This document shows positions 17,098-26,479 of a stretch of 45,711 nt of DNA, piece by piece. The notes below the pieces were generated by a model. That model saw nothing but the letters and a program-made list of their open reading frames with translations. It ran no database searches and was not told the DNA's origin. Source of the stretch: Alphaproteobacteria bacterium (lineage in GTDB: Bacteria; Pseudomonadota; Alphaproteobacteria; Rhizobiales; JAKIUO01). The position numbers and the translations under genes were made by a program. The stretch spans positions 1 to 45,711 of the forward strand of contig JAJRPI010000067.1 of assembly GCA_024280895.1 (NCBI GenBank), read 5' to 3'. Position 1 is the stretch's first letter; every line of letters begins with the position of its first letter.

Positions 17098-17718
17098 TTA
17101 ACGAGAATAGAATTCCACGACAAGGTTTGGTTCCATCACAACTGGATATGGCACTTCGGCCAGTTCAGGTGTGCGCACGAAGGTAGATTTGAGTTTGCCA
17201 TGGTCGACATCAAGATAGTCTGGGATGTCGCGTTCGGGGCTACCGGCCGCTTCAATGACGATGGACAGATCGCGTGATTTTTCGCGGATCTCGATAACAT
17301 CACCTTCTTTACAGCGGTAGGATGGGATATTGACCCGTGTGCCATTGACTTTGACATGGCCATGAGAAACGAACTGGCGCGCCGAAAAGACGGTTGGCAC
17401 AAATTTGGAGCGATAAACGATGGCATCGAGACGGCGCTCGAGCAGGCCGATCAGGTTTTCGGATGTATCGCCTTTCATGCGGTCAGCAGCACCATAGATG
17501 CGCTTGAACTGCTTTTCAGTGATATTGCCGTAATAGCCTTTGAGTTTTTGTTTGGCGCGCAGCTGAATACCAAAATCGGAGAGTTTGCCACGGCGGCGTC
17601 CCTGTCCGTGCTGGCCTGGGCCATATTCTTTCCGGTTCACCGGGCTTTTGGGGCGACCCCAAATATTTTCGCCCATGCGGCGGTCGATTTTATATTTGGC
17701 GCGAATTCTTTTCGTCAT
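17098..17718 (-). CDS. rpsD: 30S ribosomal protein S4
   Basis: This full-length 206-residue S4 has the N-terminal [21 protein letters not shown] and an S4 RNA-binding domain in the middle (about residues 95-155, [10 protein letters not shown] and [11 protein letters not shown]). It is a primary 16S rRNA-binding protein that nucleates 30S assembly. As in other alphaproteobacteria the gene stands alone rather than in the alpha operon. AAGGGAC precedes the start. A perfect hairpin lies at the extreme 5' end of the predicted leader, and a strong terminator follows the stop. Confidence 0.97.
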   Translation of the reverse strand: MTKRIRAKYKIDRRMGENIWGRPKSPVNRKEYGPGQHGQGRRRGKLSDFGIQLRAKQKLKGYYGNITEKQFKRIYGAADRMKGDTSENLIGLLERRLDAIVYRSKFVPTVFSARQFVSHGHVKVNGTRVNIPSYRCKEGDVIEIREKSRDLSIVIEAAGSPERDIPDYLDVDHGKLKSTFVRTPELAEVPYPVVMEPNLVVEFYSR

Positions 17719-17840
17719 GGATTTGCGTGTCCCTTAGACTTGATGCAATAAAATATGGGATGAAACCCGCTCTCCTTTGAGCACCTTTGGGGCGCTCCGA
17801 CAGTACCAGAAGCCATATCTTCCAGCCACAAGCAGGTAGG

Positions 17841-17864
17841 CACCTTGAGAGTGTTCTCAAGGTG
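17841..17864 (-). promoter_or_regulatory. Perfect stem-loop at the 5' end of the rpsD leader
   Basis: CACCTTGAGA pairs perfectly with TCTCAAGGTG around a 4-base loop. The hairpin begins right at the transcription start predicted from the promoter at 17872-17900 and about 125 bases before the rpsD ATG. It could stabilise the transcript or take part in S4 autoregulation; neither is shown by the sequence alone. Confidence 0.5.
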
Positions 17865-17871
17865 ATGGATG

Positions 17872-17900
17872 TTTCTAAGTATAGCGGTGGTTTTTGTCAA
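17872..17900 (-). promoter_or_regulatory. Predicted rpsD promoter
   Basis: On the minus strand, a perfect TTGACA -35 box (17895-17900) is followed after 17 bases by TAGAAA (17872-17877) as the -10 box. It is placed properly upstream of the rpsD leader hairpin. Confidence 0.55.
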
Positions 17901-18001
17901 GGAATATGCGGAGATTGTGACCTGATCTCGGACAATGATATTGTCGTGCCCGTTTTTATCGGCGTTTGGGCGGGAATGGCGGGATTTAAGAGCAGTGGCA
18001 T

Positions 18002-18970
18002 TTATTCAGAAATAGGTGTCGTCAGGTGGAAGCTGGCGGCCATGCGGCGATATTCGAGCAGATAATGGCTAAACAGCTTGCGCGGGGCAACGCCGACAAT
18101 GCGGAAATAGCCGCCCTTTGGATTGGCAAGCACCAGCTGATAGACGCCAACCGCTTGACCATTGGATTTGTTAATGGCGGTGCCAGACAGGCCATAGCCT
18201 TGCATGCCATCGACCATCAGCTCTTCTTCCGCCATTAGTTTCATATCGCGAAAGCGCGAGAACTTCGCCATCAGCTGGCGTCCGGTGTCTTTTAGCCCGG
18301 TGAGCTTGTGGCGTGACAGGGAAGGGGCGATGACGAACAAGGGTTTGCTGCTTTTTTTTTGGAGACTTTTGGGAGGGCGCTTGAGGGCAAATATGGTGGT
18401 GGAGCCAGCAATCGTGCTGCGCTCCTTGAAGGCCCCCTTATAAGTCAGGTAATAGGCTTTTGCGGTGCGTGCGCGTTTGTGGGAAAGAGAGACTTTCGCG
18501 AGAATATTTTTGGCACCGATATAGCTCAAGGGCGTCTCCACCTGTTCAATCGGGTTGACGGTGATTGTCACATAGGCGGCGCGTTCACTGTTTCTGAAAA
18601 TCAGCAGATATTTATCGAACTGGCCAACAGGTGTGTGTTGGCGGGCGAAGAAAAACAGATGATCATCATGCCGGCCATTGAGTTTTTCGCGACGCACTTC
18701 GCTATAGCCCTTGCTTGTCAATTCGCGTTCAAAGCGGTTGGTAAACTGGCTATAGGCTTCGCGCGGCAAATCGAGCACCATGATGGTTGCCCCGGCATCC
18801 TTGGAGAAGAAGCCGGCAAAGCGGCTTTGGGGCTGGAAAGCATCGGGCAGGGAGAACTTCACATAGCTGTTGTCAGCTTGCATGGAGCGGGCGTGTGCAT
18901 TCAAGGCAAGCAGAGGCAGAGCCAGCATAACAGCGGCAAGAGCAAGAATTTTTAATTTTCCAGCAATCAT
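18002..18970 (-). CDS. Secreted protein of unknown function
   Basis: This 322-residue protein has a clear Sec signal peptide (about residues 1-28, ending NAHA). The mature part looks like two PsbP/DcrB-like halves: the first begins VKFSLPDAFQPQSRFAGFF and the second contains GGYFRIVGVAP near the C-terminus. I do not recognise a named family, and the PsbP-like impression is weak. It is probably periplasmic. A GTG eight codons upstream would place an acidic-basic stretch before the signal peptide, so the ATG at 18970 is preferred. It lies 28 bases after the stop of the HAD phosphatase gene on the same strand and may be co-transcribed with it. Confidence 0.75.
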   Translation of the reverse strand: MIAGKLKILALAAVMLALPLLALNAHARSMQADNSYVKFSLPDAFQPQSRFAGFFSKDAGATIMVLDLPREAYSQFTNRFERELTSKGYSEVRREKLNGRHDDHLFFFARQHTPVGQFDKYLLIFRNSERAAYVTITVNPIEQVETPLSYIGAKNILAKVSLSHKRARTAKAYYLTYKGAFKERSTIAGSTTIFALKRPPKSLQKKSSKPLFVIAPSLSRHKLTGLKDTGRQLMAKFSRFRDMKLMAEEELMVDGMQGYGLSGTAINKSNGQAVGVYQLVLANPKGGYFRIVGVAPRKLFSHYLLEYRRMAASFHLTTPISE

Positions 18971-19022
18971 ATCGTCGTCTCGTCGGCTAGGCACTGGTTC
19001 TTCAACTCATGAATTTGTCATT

Positions 19023-19745
19023 TTACAAAAACGAATCAAGGTAAGGCAGCAGATCACGATAGTGTGAGACTATTGCATCTGGATGGAAGTTGGCAACCGG
19101 TTCGAGCGAATAGCCAAAATCAAGGGCAATGACCGGAATATTGGCAGCTTTTGCGGCCTTGATATCTGTTTCGCTGTCACCGATCATGATAGCATGAGCG
19201 CTGGACCCGCCCAAAGCCTCAATAGTCCCCAATATGTGCCCGGGATGGGGCTTTTTAACGCTGAGCGTATCGACGCCGATGACGGCACTGAAATAGTGAT
19301 CCATCGAGAGGCTTGCAAGCAATTGGTTCGAGAGATCAGCGCGCTTATTGGTGCAAACGCCCATGGGGATGCCCCGCGCGGCCAATTGATCAAGCAGCTC
19401 TATGACCCCTGGAAAAGGGCGGCTATTGACCGCGATATGGTCGCTATAATGAGCGATGAAGCGCTTGGTCAACTGATCAAGCTGCGCATCTGTTTTGGGC
19501 TGTTGTGCCAGTTCAAAGCCTTTGGCGATCATCGCACGCGCGCCAAGGCTGATCATGGTGCGCATCAACGCCTCGGGCGCCGCTGGGCATTTTTCCGCGG
19601 CCAGTAAATGATTGAGCGTTGCTATGAGGTCAGGCGCCGTATCGACAAGCGTTCCGTCCAGATCAAACAAAATCACTGGTTTGGGAGGGGAGGGCATGGT
19701 CTTTGATTTATCCTGTTTGTGAGCAAGGCTTGGCAGTGTGGTCAT
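19023..19745 (-). CDS. gph: HAD-family phosphatase, phosphoglycolate phosphatase-like
   Basis: This 240-residue haloacid dehalogenase hydrolase has motif I DLDGTLVDT (nucleophile and acid Asp), motif II in CTNK, motif III Lys in KKPHPGH, and motif IV GDSETD. The cap domain and the overall pattern match Gph, which removes 2-phosphoglycolate made during DNA repair or oxygenase side reactions. Specificity among HAD phosphatases cannot be fixed from sequence. The first 16 residues are polar and the ATG at 19697 (MPSPPKP) is an equally possible start. Confidence 0.85.
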   Translation of the reverse strand: MTTLPSLAHKQDKSKTMPSPPKPVILFDLDGTLVDTAPDLIATLNHLLAAEKCPAAPEALMRTMISLGARAMIAKGFELAQQPKTDAQLDQLTKRFIAHYSDHIAVNSRPFPGVIELLDQLAARGIPMGVCTNKRADLSNQLLASLSMDHYFSAVIGVDTLSVKKPHPGHILGTIEALGGSSAHAIMIGDSETDIKAAKAANIPVIALDFGYSLEPVANFHPDAIVSHYRDLLPYLDSFL

Positions 19746-19855
19746 TTCCGGTTAGGTATGGGACACAAATTCACCTATCACAACCACTTGCCTGTTTAGC
19801 GCTGATTTGAGTGCCGGGCAATCTGCTTGTAACCGCACATGGAAATTTAGACTAT

Positions 19856-22723
19856 ATGACCAATTCGGCACCCCAGCAGCTTGAGAGCTGGAGCAAACAG
19901 CTAAAAAAGCACAAATTGCGGATGAAAGATGACCCGCAGTTTTTGCCCATCAAGCAGCTGGCTTTCGAAATTTCCCGTGGGCTCGAAAATCATGCAACAA
20001 GCGGTAATGAGCTGCGCGGGGTTTGCCAAAAGCTTTGCGACCGGGCCTTGATACACCGTGCCCACATGATGCGCGAGCGCATAGGGTCCACCAATGAACG
20101 TGACGTGCTCTCGCGCTTTGCCAGCCTGGTTGAGGCCTCGACGCGCCATGACGGCAAGCCGGTTGATTTTGAAGGTTTTGCGCAAAAATGGCGCCAGCCC
20201 ATGCACGGGGCCGTTTTTACAGCTCATCCAACCTTTATGATGTCGCGCGAGATGCGCGCTATTCTTGTCGAGCTGATTGGCCAGGATGGCGATCTCGATA
20301 ATGATCTGGCAGCAAAAAAACTCAAGGGCATATCGCATGCGCCAGACGAAGATATCAGCTTGTTGTGTGAGCATGAGCAGGTGCAAGAAGCGCTTGAATT
20401 TGCCCAGGAAGCCAATCGTCGTTTGAGTTTGACCATTCTTGAAGTGGCACGCGAACACTATCCAGATGACTGGATGTCCCTCGACCCCAATCCGGTGGAG
20501 CTTAACAGCTGGGTTGGCTACGACATGGATGGGCGCAATGATATCAGCTGGTATGATAGTATTCGCTTTCGCCTCACAGAAAAACATTTGCAAATTTCGC
20601 GCGACCTCAAAATGAGCGCTAATGTGCGAGAGCGGCTGGGAGCAGGCGAAGCTGTCTCTCAGTTGGAAAAACTCGAACAGCTGTTTGCCAACGAGCTGAC
20701 GTTACTGGATCGCCATATCGAGCTGTTCGCAGGTGATCTTGAAGATCCCAAAATATTGTCGGTTGCGGCCAATCATTTGACCAAGAATAGCGACAAGGGG
20801 CTTGGCGGTGATCTCAAAAAGGTACTGGCTTTTTTGAGCACGGCTCTTGAGCATGCAAGCGATGATGAGGCGCGTCTGCAGCTGGTGTTACTGCGTGCCC
20901 GCATCAAGGCGCAGGGGCTGGGCACGGCCCGCATGCACTTTCGGGTCAATGCAGCGCAATTGCACAATGTGGCACGTGCGCCTCTTAAAATTGTCGGCAA
21001 TGTCGATCTAAGCTCTCGCGTCATTTTGACAAAACTTGACGAGCTGATCATCGCAACAAAGCCGCAAAAGATTAATTTCGCCTCGTTGGCGCTGGAGCGC
21101 GCCACCGCCATTCGTCAGTTTCTGGTGATGACGCAAATCCTCAAACATATTGACCGCATCAATCCTATTCGTTTGTTGATCGCGGAATGTGAAAACCCCT
21201 TTACCGTACTGGCCGCCGTTTATCTGGCCAAGCTCTATGGGATCGAGGAGCAAGTTGATGTGTCGCCCTTGCTGGAAACCGAAGAGGCGCTTGATCACGG
21301 CGCGCGGATTATTTCACAGCTTTTGAAAACCACTTCTTATGCAAAATATGTCAAGGGACGGGGCCGCCTTTGCGTGCAGACCGGCTTTTCCGATGCGGGA
21401 CGCTTTATTGGTCAAATCCCTGCCGCTCTGGCGATCGAGCGCTTTCATGGACAGCTTGCTGATGTGGTCGCTAAAGAAGCGCCAGATAGCGATTTTGGCG
21501 TGTTGATCTTTGACACTCACGGGGAAAGTATGGGGCGCGGCGCGCATCCAGCCAGTATGCGTGATCGTTTCGAATATGTGATGACACCGTGGGTCCGCTG
21601 GCGCTACCACTCGTTGAAAATTCCCCTTTATCATGAAGTGAGTTTTCAGGGCGGCGATGGCTATGTGTTGTTTGGCTCTGACAAGCTGGCTCTTTCGACG
21701 CTTGTGTCGATGCTGGTCTGCGGCTGTGAAAGCGCGCTGAAACAACCAGATGATCTGTTCTATGATGATCTGGATTTCTCCCTCGATTTTTTCGAGCATA
21801 TCATGGACTATCAAACCTCCTTGTTTGAAAAAGATGATTATCGCGATGCTCTGGGAGCATTTGGCACTGGGCTATTGGTAAAGACTGGCTCGCGAAAATC
21901 CATCCGTCAGTTCGAGGCCGCTCACGATCATCGTGCCCGCCTTGGAGAGATGAGAGCCATTCCGCATAACGCGATTTTACAACAAATGGGTTATGCCTTG
22001 AATGTTATTAGCGGCGTTGGCGAGACGGTGCGCGACGAGCATGATCGGTTTGTCGATCTATATAAGGGATCAGAGCGCTTACGGCGTATCATGTCGCTTG
22101 TGCGCCATGCCAGATCCTTGTCGAGCATCAAGACGCTGGCATCCTACTCGGCGCTGTTTGACGATGCCTTTTGGGTGACAAGGCCGCTGAATGATGATGA
22201 GACACATCTCAAAAATGCCTGTATTTATCTGGCCGATTTGCTGCGCGGCGACCGGCGTCATGATGGCATCATGCATCTGGCGACCTATTTGCGCGAGGAT
22301 GCGGTACGTTTGCATGATGTGTTTGACGAGCTCAATATCAAGGTCTATCGCAGCAAAGAGCAATGGCGCGAAGACCTGGATATGATGCACGCCCTGCGGA
22401 TTGCGCTGATCCAGCATATTTATCTGCTGGCGGCGCAAATACCAGAATTTTCCATGGCCAATGGTATCTCGCGAGAGCGTGTGATCGGCCTGATTATTTC
22501 GTTCCATATCACCGATGCTGTGGCGCTGTTACGCGAGGTTTATCCCGTTTCCATGCCTCAACCGCTTGATTATGACATGGAAGAAGAGGCGGGCGGTCTG
22601 GACCATCAAGGCGTTTCTTATGCCTCCATTCAAAGCGACCTCATCGACCCCATGGAGCAGACCTATGAGCTGGTGCTGCTGCTTGGTGCCGGAATAGCCC
22701 ATAATTTCGGGGCTCACGGTTAA
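19856..22723 (+). CDS. Divergent phosphoenolpyruvate carboxylase homologue, catalytic loop altered
   Basis: This 955-residue protein has the length and order of PEP carboxylase. FTAHPT (His124) matches the TAHPTE motif, but the Glu is Phe. YDMDGRND (222-229) stands where GGDRDGNP is expected. GFSDAGRFIG resembles the SDSxKDAG block. The glycine-rich catalytic loop HGRGG(T/S)xGRGG is replaced by THGESMGRGAHP (554-565), losing the first Arg, and QGGDG (598-602) replaces TEQGE. PEPC fixes bicarbonate onto PEP to make oxaloacetate. With these losses, activity is doubtful, and a regulatory or different catalytic role is possible. The start is chosen as the only ATG without an immediate stop. It appears monocistronic. 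Confidence 0.75.
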   Translation: MTNSAPQQLESWSKQLKKHKLRMKDDPQFLPIKQLAFEISRGLENHATSGNELRGVCQKLCDRALIHRAHMMRERIGSTNERDVLSRFASLVEASTRHDGKPVDFEGFAQKWRQPMHGAVFTAHPTFMMSREMRAILVELIGQDGDLDNDLAAKKLKGISHAPDEDISLLCEHEQVQEALEFAQEANRRLSLTILEVAREHYPDDWMSLDPNPVELNSWVGYDMDGRNDISWYDSIRFRLTEKHLQISRDLKMSANVRERLGAGEAVSQLEKLEQLFANELTLLDRHIELFAGDLEDPKILSVAANHLTKNSDKGLGGDLKKVLAFLSTALEHASDDEARLQLVLLRARIKAQGLGTARMHFRVNAAQLHNVARAPLKIVGNVDLSSRVILTKLDELIIATKPQKINFASLALERATAIRQFLVMTQILKHIDRINPIRLLIAECENPFTVLAAVYLAKLYGIEEQVDVSPLLETEEALDHGARIISQLLKTTSYAKYVKGRGRLCVQTGFSDAGRFIGQIPAALAIERFHGQLADVVAKEAPDSDFGVLIFDTHGESMGRGAHPASMRDRFEYVMTPWVRWRYHSLKIPLYHEVSFQGGDGYVLFGSDKLALSTLVSMLVCGCESALKQPDDLFYDDLDFSLDFFEHIMDYQTSLFEKDDYRDALGAFGTGLLVKTGSRKSIRQFEAAHDHRARLGEMRAIPHNAILQQMGYALNVISGVGETVRDEHDRFVDLYKGSERLRRIMSLVRHARSLSSIKTLASYSALFDDAFWVTRPLNDDETHLKNACIYLADLLRGDRRHDGIMHLATYLREDAVRLHDVFDELNIKVYRSKEQWREDLDMMHALRIALIQHIYLLAAQIPEFSMANGISRERVIGLIISFHITDAVALLREVYPVSMPQPLDYDMEEEAGGLDHQGVSYASIQSDLIDPMEQTYELVLLLGAGIAHNFGAHG

Positions 22724-22839
22724 TTTCAAGTGGAATTGTTTCAGTAACCCTATCGTCAGTTGACAAAGGCTTATCGATAGACTGGGCGCGCGCGATGGTG
22801 TAAATGTCTATGATTGATAAACCTATCTAAGGGATTGAC

Positions 22840-24354
22840 ATGTCGCGTAAAAATTATGCCCAAAATCGATTGGCAAGACTGAAAGAACATCTTCAGCATG
22901 AGAATTCGGATCTCATGGAGGCAGTGGACAGCTATAGCGAGCTGGACCTGATTGCTTGGCGCATGGGTCTTTTGCCACGCGGGATCTCTTACGCCAACCA
23001 TATTTCCTGGTGGCCGCTGGTGTCGATCCTTGGAACATTTTCTGCCGGAAAATCGAGTTTCATTAATACCTGGTTGGGCGAGGATGTGCAGCGTTCTGGT
23101 AATCAGGCGGTGGATGATCGCTTTACGGTGCTGTCTTATGGTCCTGACAAAAAGATTAAAACCTTGCCCGGACAAGCGCTTGATAGCGATCCGCGTTTTC
23201 CCTTTTACCAGATAAGTAAGGATATTGAGGGCGTCTCACCTGGAGACGGCAACAGGATCGACAAGTTTTTACAGATGAAAGTCGTGCCATCAGAGGTGTT
23301 GCGTGGCAAGCTGGTCATTGACAGCCCGGGCTTTGATGCCGATGAGCAGCGCAAGTCAACCTTGCGCCTGACCAAGCATATTGTGCGCTTAAGTGATCTC
23401 GTGCTGGTATTTTTTGATGCCCGCCATCCTGAAAGCGGCGCCATGCAAGACACGCTCAAACATCTTGTGGAAGAGCATGTGGACAGTATGGATAGCGAGA
23501 AGTTCATTTACATTCTCAATCAGATTGATACCTCGGCCGCTGACAATAATCTGGAAGATATCGTTGCCTCATGGCGTTCATCGCTGGCCCAAAAGGGACT
23601 GTCAGCAGGCAAGTTTTACGTTTATTTTAATGATGAGATCGCGGTTCCTGTTGAAGACAAGGATGTCTGGAGCAGCTATAAACGCAAGCGCGATCAAGAT
23701 CACAAGCTGATCATGGGGCATCTTGAATCCCTAAACACCGTGCGCACCTATCGCATTGTCGGCAATCTTAAACTGCTGGCCAATGACATCGAAGGCGATG
23801 TCATCCCACGGCTGAAAACAGCGCTGGGAAAATGGCGCAATAGCGTACGTATCACGGATTTGGTTTTGCTGACGCTCATTGGGCTTATTGCTCTTGTCGT
23901 CTGGTTTAAAACCGGTTTTGCTCTGGCTACATGGAAACTTGTGGCTCTGATCTGCGGCACGCTCGCGGCGTTTATCTTTGGCCATTATCTGGCGCGGCGC
24001 GGCTTTGCTTCCCTTTATAACAAGGGCCTTGGCGACGAGGATGTTGGAGATCTGGGAGCTGCCTTTGACAAAAACACCAGATGGTTCAGATCCGTCTGGT
24101 TGCGCCGCAATCCCGTTGGCTGGAGCACTGGCGTACGGCGCAAGCTGGACCGTATTCGCAACAAAACCGAGCAGATGATCGAGCATCTCAACAGCAAAAA
24201 TTCTGATCCGTCGGGACAGCTGTCAAACGTGCTGAGCTCTGCATCCAAAGCCAAATCAGCGGATGCAAAGCCCTTGGCCGCTATGCCAATGGCCTCTGCA
24301 CATGCAGGGGATAAAATCGCGGAAAACGGCAGCGGCGAACGCAAGATCTCGTAA
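22840..24354 (+). CDS. Dynamin-like GTPase, membrane-anchored
   Basis: The protein has 504 residues. The GTPase domain has G1 GTFSAGKSS (residues 65-73), a candidate G2 Thr in DRFTVLS, G3 DSPG (161-164) and G4 NQID (227-230, a variant of NKxD). After a helical region come two hydrophobic segments (about 339-356 and 364-384), then a basic helical region and a low-complexity Ala/Ser/Lys tail. Bacterial dynamin-like proteins remodel membranes or help tolerate membrane damage, including during phage attack. The two-helix hairpin here would insert into the inner membrane. It converges with the caspase-like gene. TAAGGGA provides a ribosome-binding site. Confidence 0.85.
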   Translation: MSRKNYAQNRLARLKEHLQHENSDLMEAVDSYSELDLIAWRMGLLPRGISYANHISWWPLVSILGTFSAGKSSFINTWLGEDVQRSGNQAVDDRFTVLSYGPDKKIKTLPGQALDSDPRFPFYQISKDIEGVSPGDGNRIDKFLQMKVVPSEVLRGKLVIDSPGFDADEQRKSTLRLTKHIVRLSDLVLVFFDARHPESGAMQDTLKHLVEEHVDSMDSEKFIYILNQIDTSAADNNLEDIVASWRSSLAQKGLSAGKFYVYFNDEIAVPVEDKDVWSSYKRKRDQDHKLIMGHLESLNTVRTYRIVGNLKLLANDIEGDVIPRLKTALGKWRNSVRITDLVLLTLIGLIALVVWFKTGFALATWKLVALICGTLAAFIFGHYLARRGFASLYNKGLGDEDVGDLGAAFDKNTRWFRSVWLRRNPVGWSTGVRRKLDRIRNKTEQMIEHLNSKNSDPSGQLSNVLSSASKAKSADAKPLAAMPMASAHAGDKIAENGSGERKIS

Positions 24355-24380
24355 TTGATACAAGAGCGGGTCATGAATGG

Positions 24381-24401
24381 TGAGGGGCACAACACCCCTC
24401 A
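24381..24401. terminator. Hairpin between convergent GTPase and caspase genes
   Basis: TGAGGGG pairs with CCCCTCA around a 7-base loop, 27 bases after the GTPase stop and 30 bases before the caspase-gene stop on the other strand. It has no strong T run on either side, so its role as a bidirectional end is tentative. Confidence 0.45.
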
Positions 24402-24430
24402 CTCCCATAACATCCTTACACCATTTGTCA

Positions 24431-25792
24431 TTATTGCGCCTTGCAGCGTTTTTTCTGTTCCCATAGCTGGATCAGTTTGACGTTCAAGTGTTCCACCGGC
24501 TTTTTCAAAATATTCGAGCTGGTAGTATTGCAACTTGAATTGTTGAAATATTGAATGCCCAATGGTGTCACAAAACAATAACCGTTGCGGTCATATATTT
24601 CATTGCGTGCCCGCCACAGCTCCAGGCAACTCAGGGGTTTGATCTCTCGCGGCAGGATCGGCTTTTGCGAGCTAGTTCTAAAGATCGGTTTATTGTCCCT
24701 GACACCCACTTTGATGAGCGGCATTGTCAACGCGCTGGCTGGCTGCTGGCTGCTGGTTTTGGGGACGCTTGTTCCCGCAAAACTGGCGACATTGAGAAAA
24801 CCGGCATGCATGAGCGCTGGTTGCTTGTTTAATTCAAGCGCGCTAAATTTCTGAATTTTTAGTTTCGCAGAAGATACGAACTTTCCCTCTGGATAAACCT
24901 GCAAGTAGATTTTGAAGGCGGCGGCATTGGTATTGTTCTTGATGCTGCTCCAGAACAGCTCCTCATCGGTTTTCTTCTTTTCGTGAAAAAAGAATTTTCC
25001 GAACAGGCGATCGATATAAAAGGGAGCCTGGCTCTGGTTCTCCACTTTGCTTTCTACGGTCGTCAAGACACTCAACTGGATGTTTTTGGCAAGTTCAGCA
25101 AGTTCGAGGTCGGGATTGTCCAGCTGTTCCAGCAGACTGCGGGTGAACACAGAGTTTTTGTTGGTATCATCTTCGCCAAGACTGTCGAAGGCTTCTTGTC
25201 CCTCATCGGCAGAATACATGATGAAGGTGCCGCTTCGGGCTGTGCGTATGGGCACCAGACCCCGCGTCAGACCGCCGATGGCTCTGGTTTTTTTACTGGC
25301 TTTAAACGGGTTGTTGCGACAGGCATCAAGGATCATGATGGTGGTCTGGGCGCCGCGACCCCGGATCATTTCGAGGATCTTTTGTACGTCGAACCCTTCA
25401 AAGCGCACATATTCTTCTTCGATGCCACCCGTTGCTGGAATATCGGTGGCCAGCAATAGGTTGGAGCGATCGATTTGTACACCGTGGCCTGCATAAAAGA
25501 ACACCACCTTGTCGCCAATGGAGATCCGGCTGGCGAGGTCCTGGATCTTTTGCACCATTTGTCGGCGCGTGAGATTAGTCCCTTGAATGACTTCAAAGCC
25601 GAGCGAGGTGAGCTTTTTATCAAGCGCCGTTGCGTCATTGACCGCTTTTTGCAGGCTGGGGACTTCCGCGTAAATATCATTTCCCAGCACCAGCGCAAGG
25701 CGCTTTTCGGTTAAGGCGGATGAAATGAAACCGCTTGTGCCCAGCGTCAGACAAAGCGTTGACGCGACAATAATCTTCTTAAAAATTTTCAA
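24431..25792 (-). CDS. Secreted caspase-like (peptidase C14) protein with YARHG-like tail
   Basis: The protein has 453 residues. A signal peptide (about 1-28) is followed by a caspase p20-type domain (30-260) with the catalytic dyad His103 in FYAGHG and Cys158 in LDACRNNPF. The middle is a low-complexity linker. The C-terminus (about 395-430) has SCLELWRARNEIYDRNGYCF, which resembles the YARHG domain found in extracytoplasmic proteins. Metacaspase-like enzymes cleave after Arg or Lys or act in stress and death responses; here it would work in the periplasm or outside. The start is TTG with GGGAG seven bases upstream, since no in-frame ATG fits the signal peptide. Confidence 0.88.
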   Translation of the reverse strand: MKIFKKIIVASTLCLTLGTSGFISSALTEKRLALVLGNDIYAEVPSLQKAVNDATALDKKLTSLGFEVIQGTNLTRRQMVQKIQDLASRISIGDKVVFFYAGHGVQIDRSNLLLATDIPATGGIEEEYVRFEGFDVQKILEMIRGRGAQTTIMILDACRNNPFKASKKTRAIGGLTRGLVPIRTARSGTFIMYSADEGQEAFDSLGEDDTNKNSVFTRSLLEQLDNPDLELAELAKNIQLSVLTTVESKVENQSQAPFYIDRLFGKFFFHEKKKTDEELFWSSIKNNTNAAAFKIYLQVYPEGKFVSSAKLKIQKFSALELNKQPALMHAGFLNVASFAGTSVPKTSSQQPASALTMPLIKVGVRDNKPIFRTSSQKPILPREIKPLSCLELWRARNEIYDRNGYCFVTPLGIQYFNNSSCNTTSSNILKKPVEHLNVKLIQLWEQKKRCKAQ

Positions 25793-25882
25793 AATTTTGC
25801 TCCCTCGTAAGACGTACCCCTATGGGATATATAGGGTTCTATCGCAAGAGTACCAGAGTTCGGCATTGCCTCAAGCAGATTT

Positions 25883-26479
25883 TTAACTGGATTTTTTGAC
25901 GAACTGGGTGAGGATGACAATTTGCTGGCCGCTGACACGTCCTTCGATATGTTCTGCATTGTCATTGACCAGAGATATATTGCGTACAGCGGTGCCCCGT
26001 TTTGCGGTAAAGCCAGCCCCTTTGACATTGAGATCCTTGATCAAGGTGACAGTATCTCCCGCCAGCAAGACCGCGCCATTGGCGTCTTTGTGGACGATGC
26101 CGGTGTCATCGCTTTCCTCATCTGCCGCCAATTTTGCTCCAGACTTTGCCCAGTTGAGCGTTTCGTCTTCCAGATAGAGCATGTCGAGTAGATCGCGTGC
26201 CCAGCCCTCACGCGATGACAGGCGCGTCAGCATGCGCCATGCCATCACTTGCACGGGAGGATGTGTGCTCCACATGCTCTCATTGAGGGCGCGCCAGTGA
26301 TGAACCTCAATTTTGTCGGGGTGATCGATCTGCTCCTTGCAGGTTTTGCAGATCAGCACGCATTGGGCGACACTGCCATCACTGCTTGGCGGTACCTCAA
26401 AAACGCCAAGCTCGTCAGAGGCGCTACATAGCTCGCATTTATGTTCGCTGCGTTGCAGCAATTCCGCTTCAATGGTCAT
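25883..26479 (-). CDS. phnA: PhnA-family zinc-ribbon protein
   Basis: This 198-residue protein has an N-terminal zinc ribbon formed by CELC (residues 15-18) and CKTC (44-47), a central helical region with WxxxP-type conserved residues, and a C-terminal SH3-like PhnA domain: DANGAVLLAGDTVTLIKDLNVKG and RGTAVRNISLV. The family (YjdM/PhnA) is named for its link to the phosphonate operon in E. coli, but its biochemical role is unclear. No phosphonate genes are nearby, so a phosphonate role is not supported by context. The ATG has AGGACAG upstream. Confidence 0.9.
   Translation of the reverse strand: MTIEAELLQRSEHKCELCSASDELGVFEVPPSSDGSVAQCVLICKTCKEQIDHPDKIEVHHWRALNESMWSTHPPVQVMAWRMLTRLSSREGWARDLLDMLYLEDETLNWAKSGAKLAADEESDDTGIVHKDANGAVLLAGDTVTLIKDLNVKGAGFTAKRGTAVRNISLVNDNAEHIEGRVSGQQIVILTQFVKKSS

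Noticed and set aside
17715-17900. 61-codon minus-strand frame upstream of rpsD as a leader peptide
   Set aside because: It spans the promoter and the hairpin, ends inside the rpsD start region, and has no ribosome-binding site.
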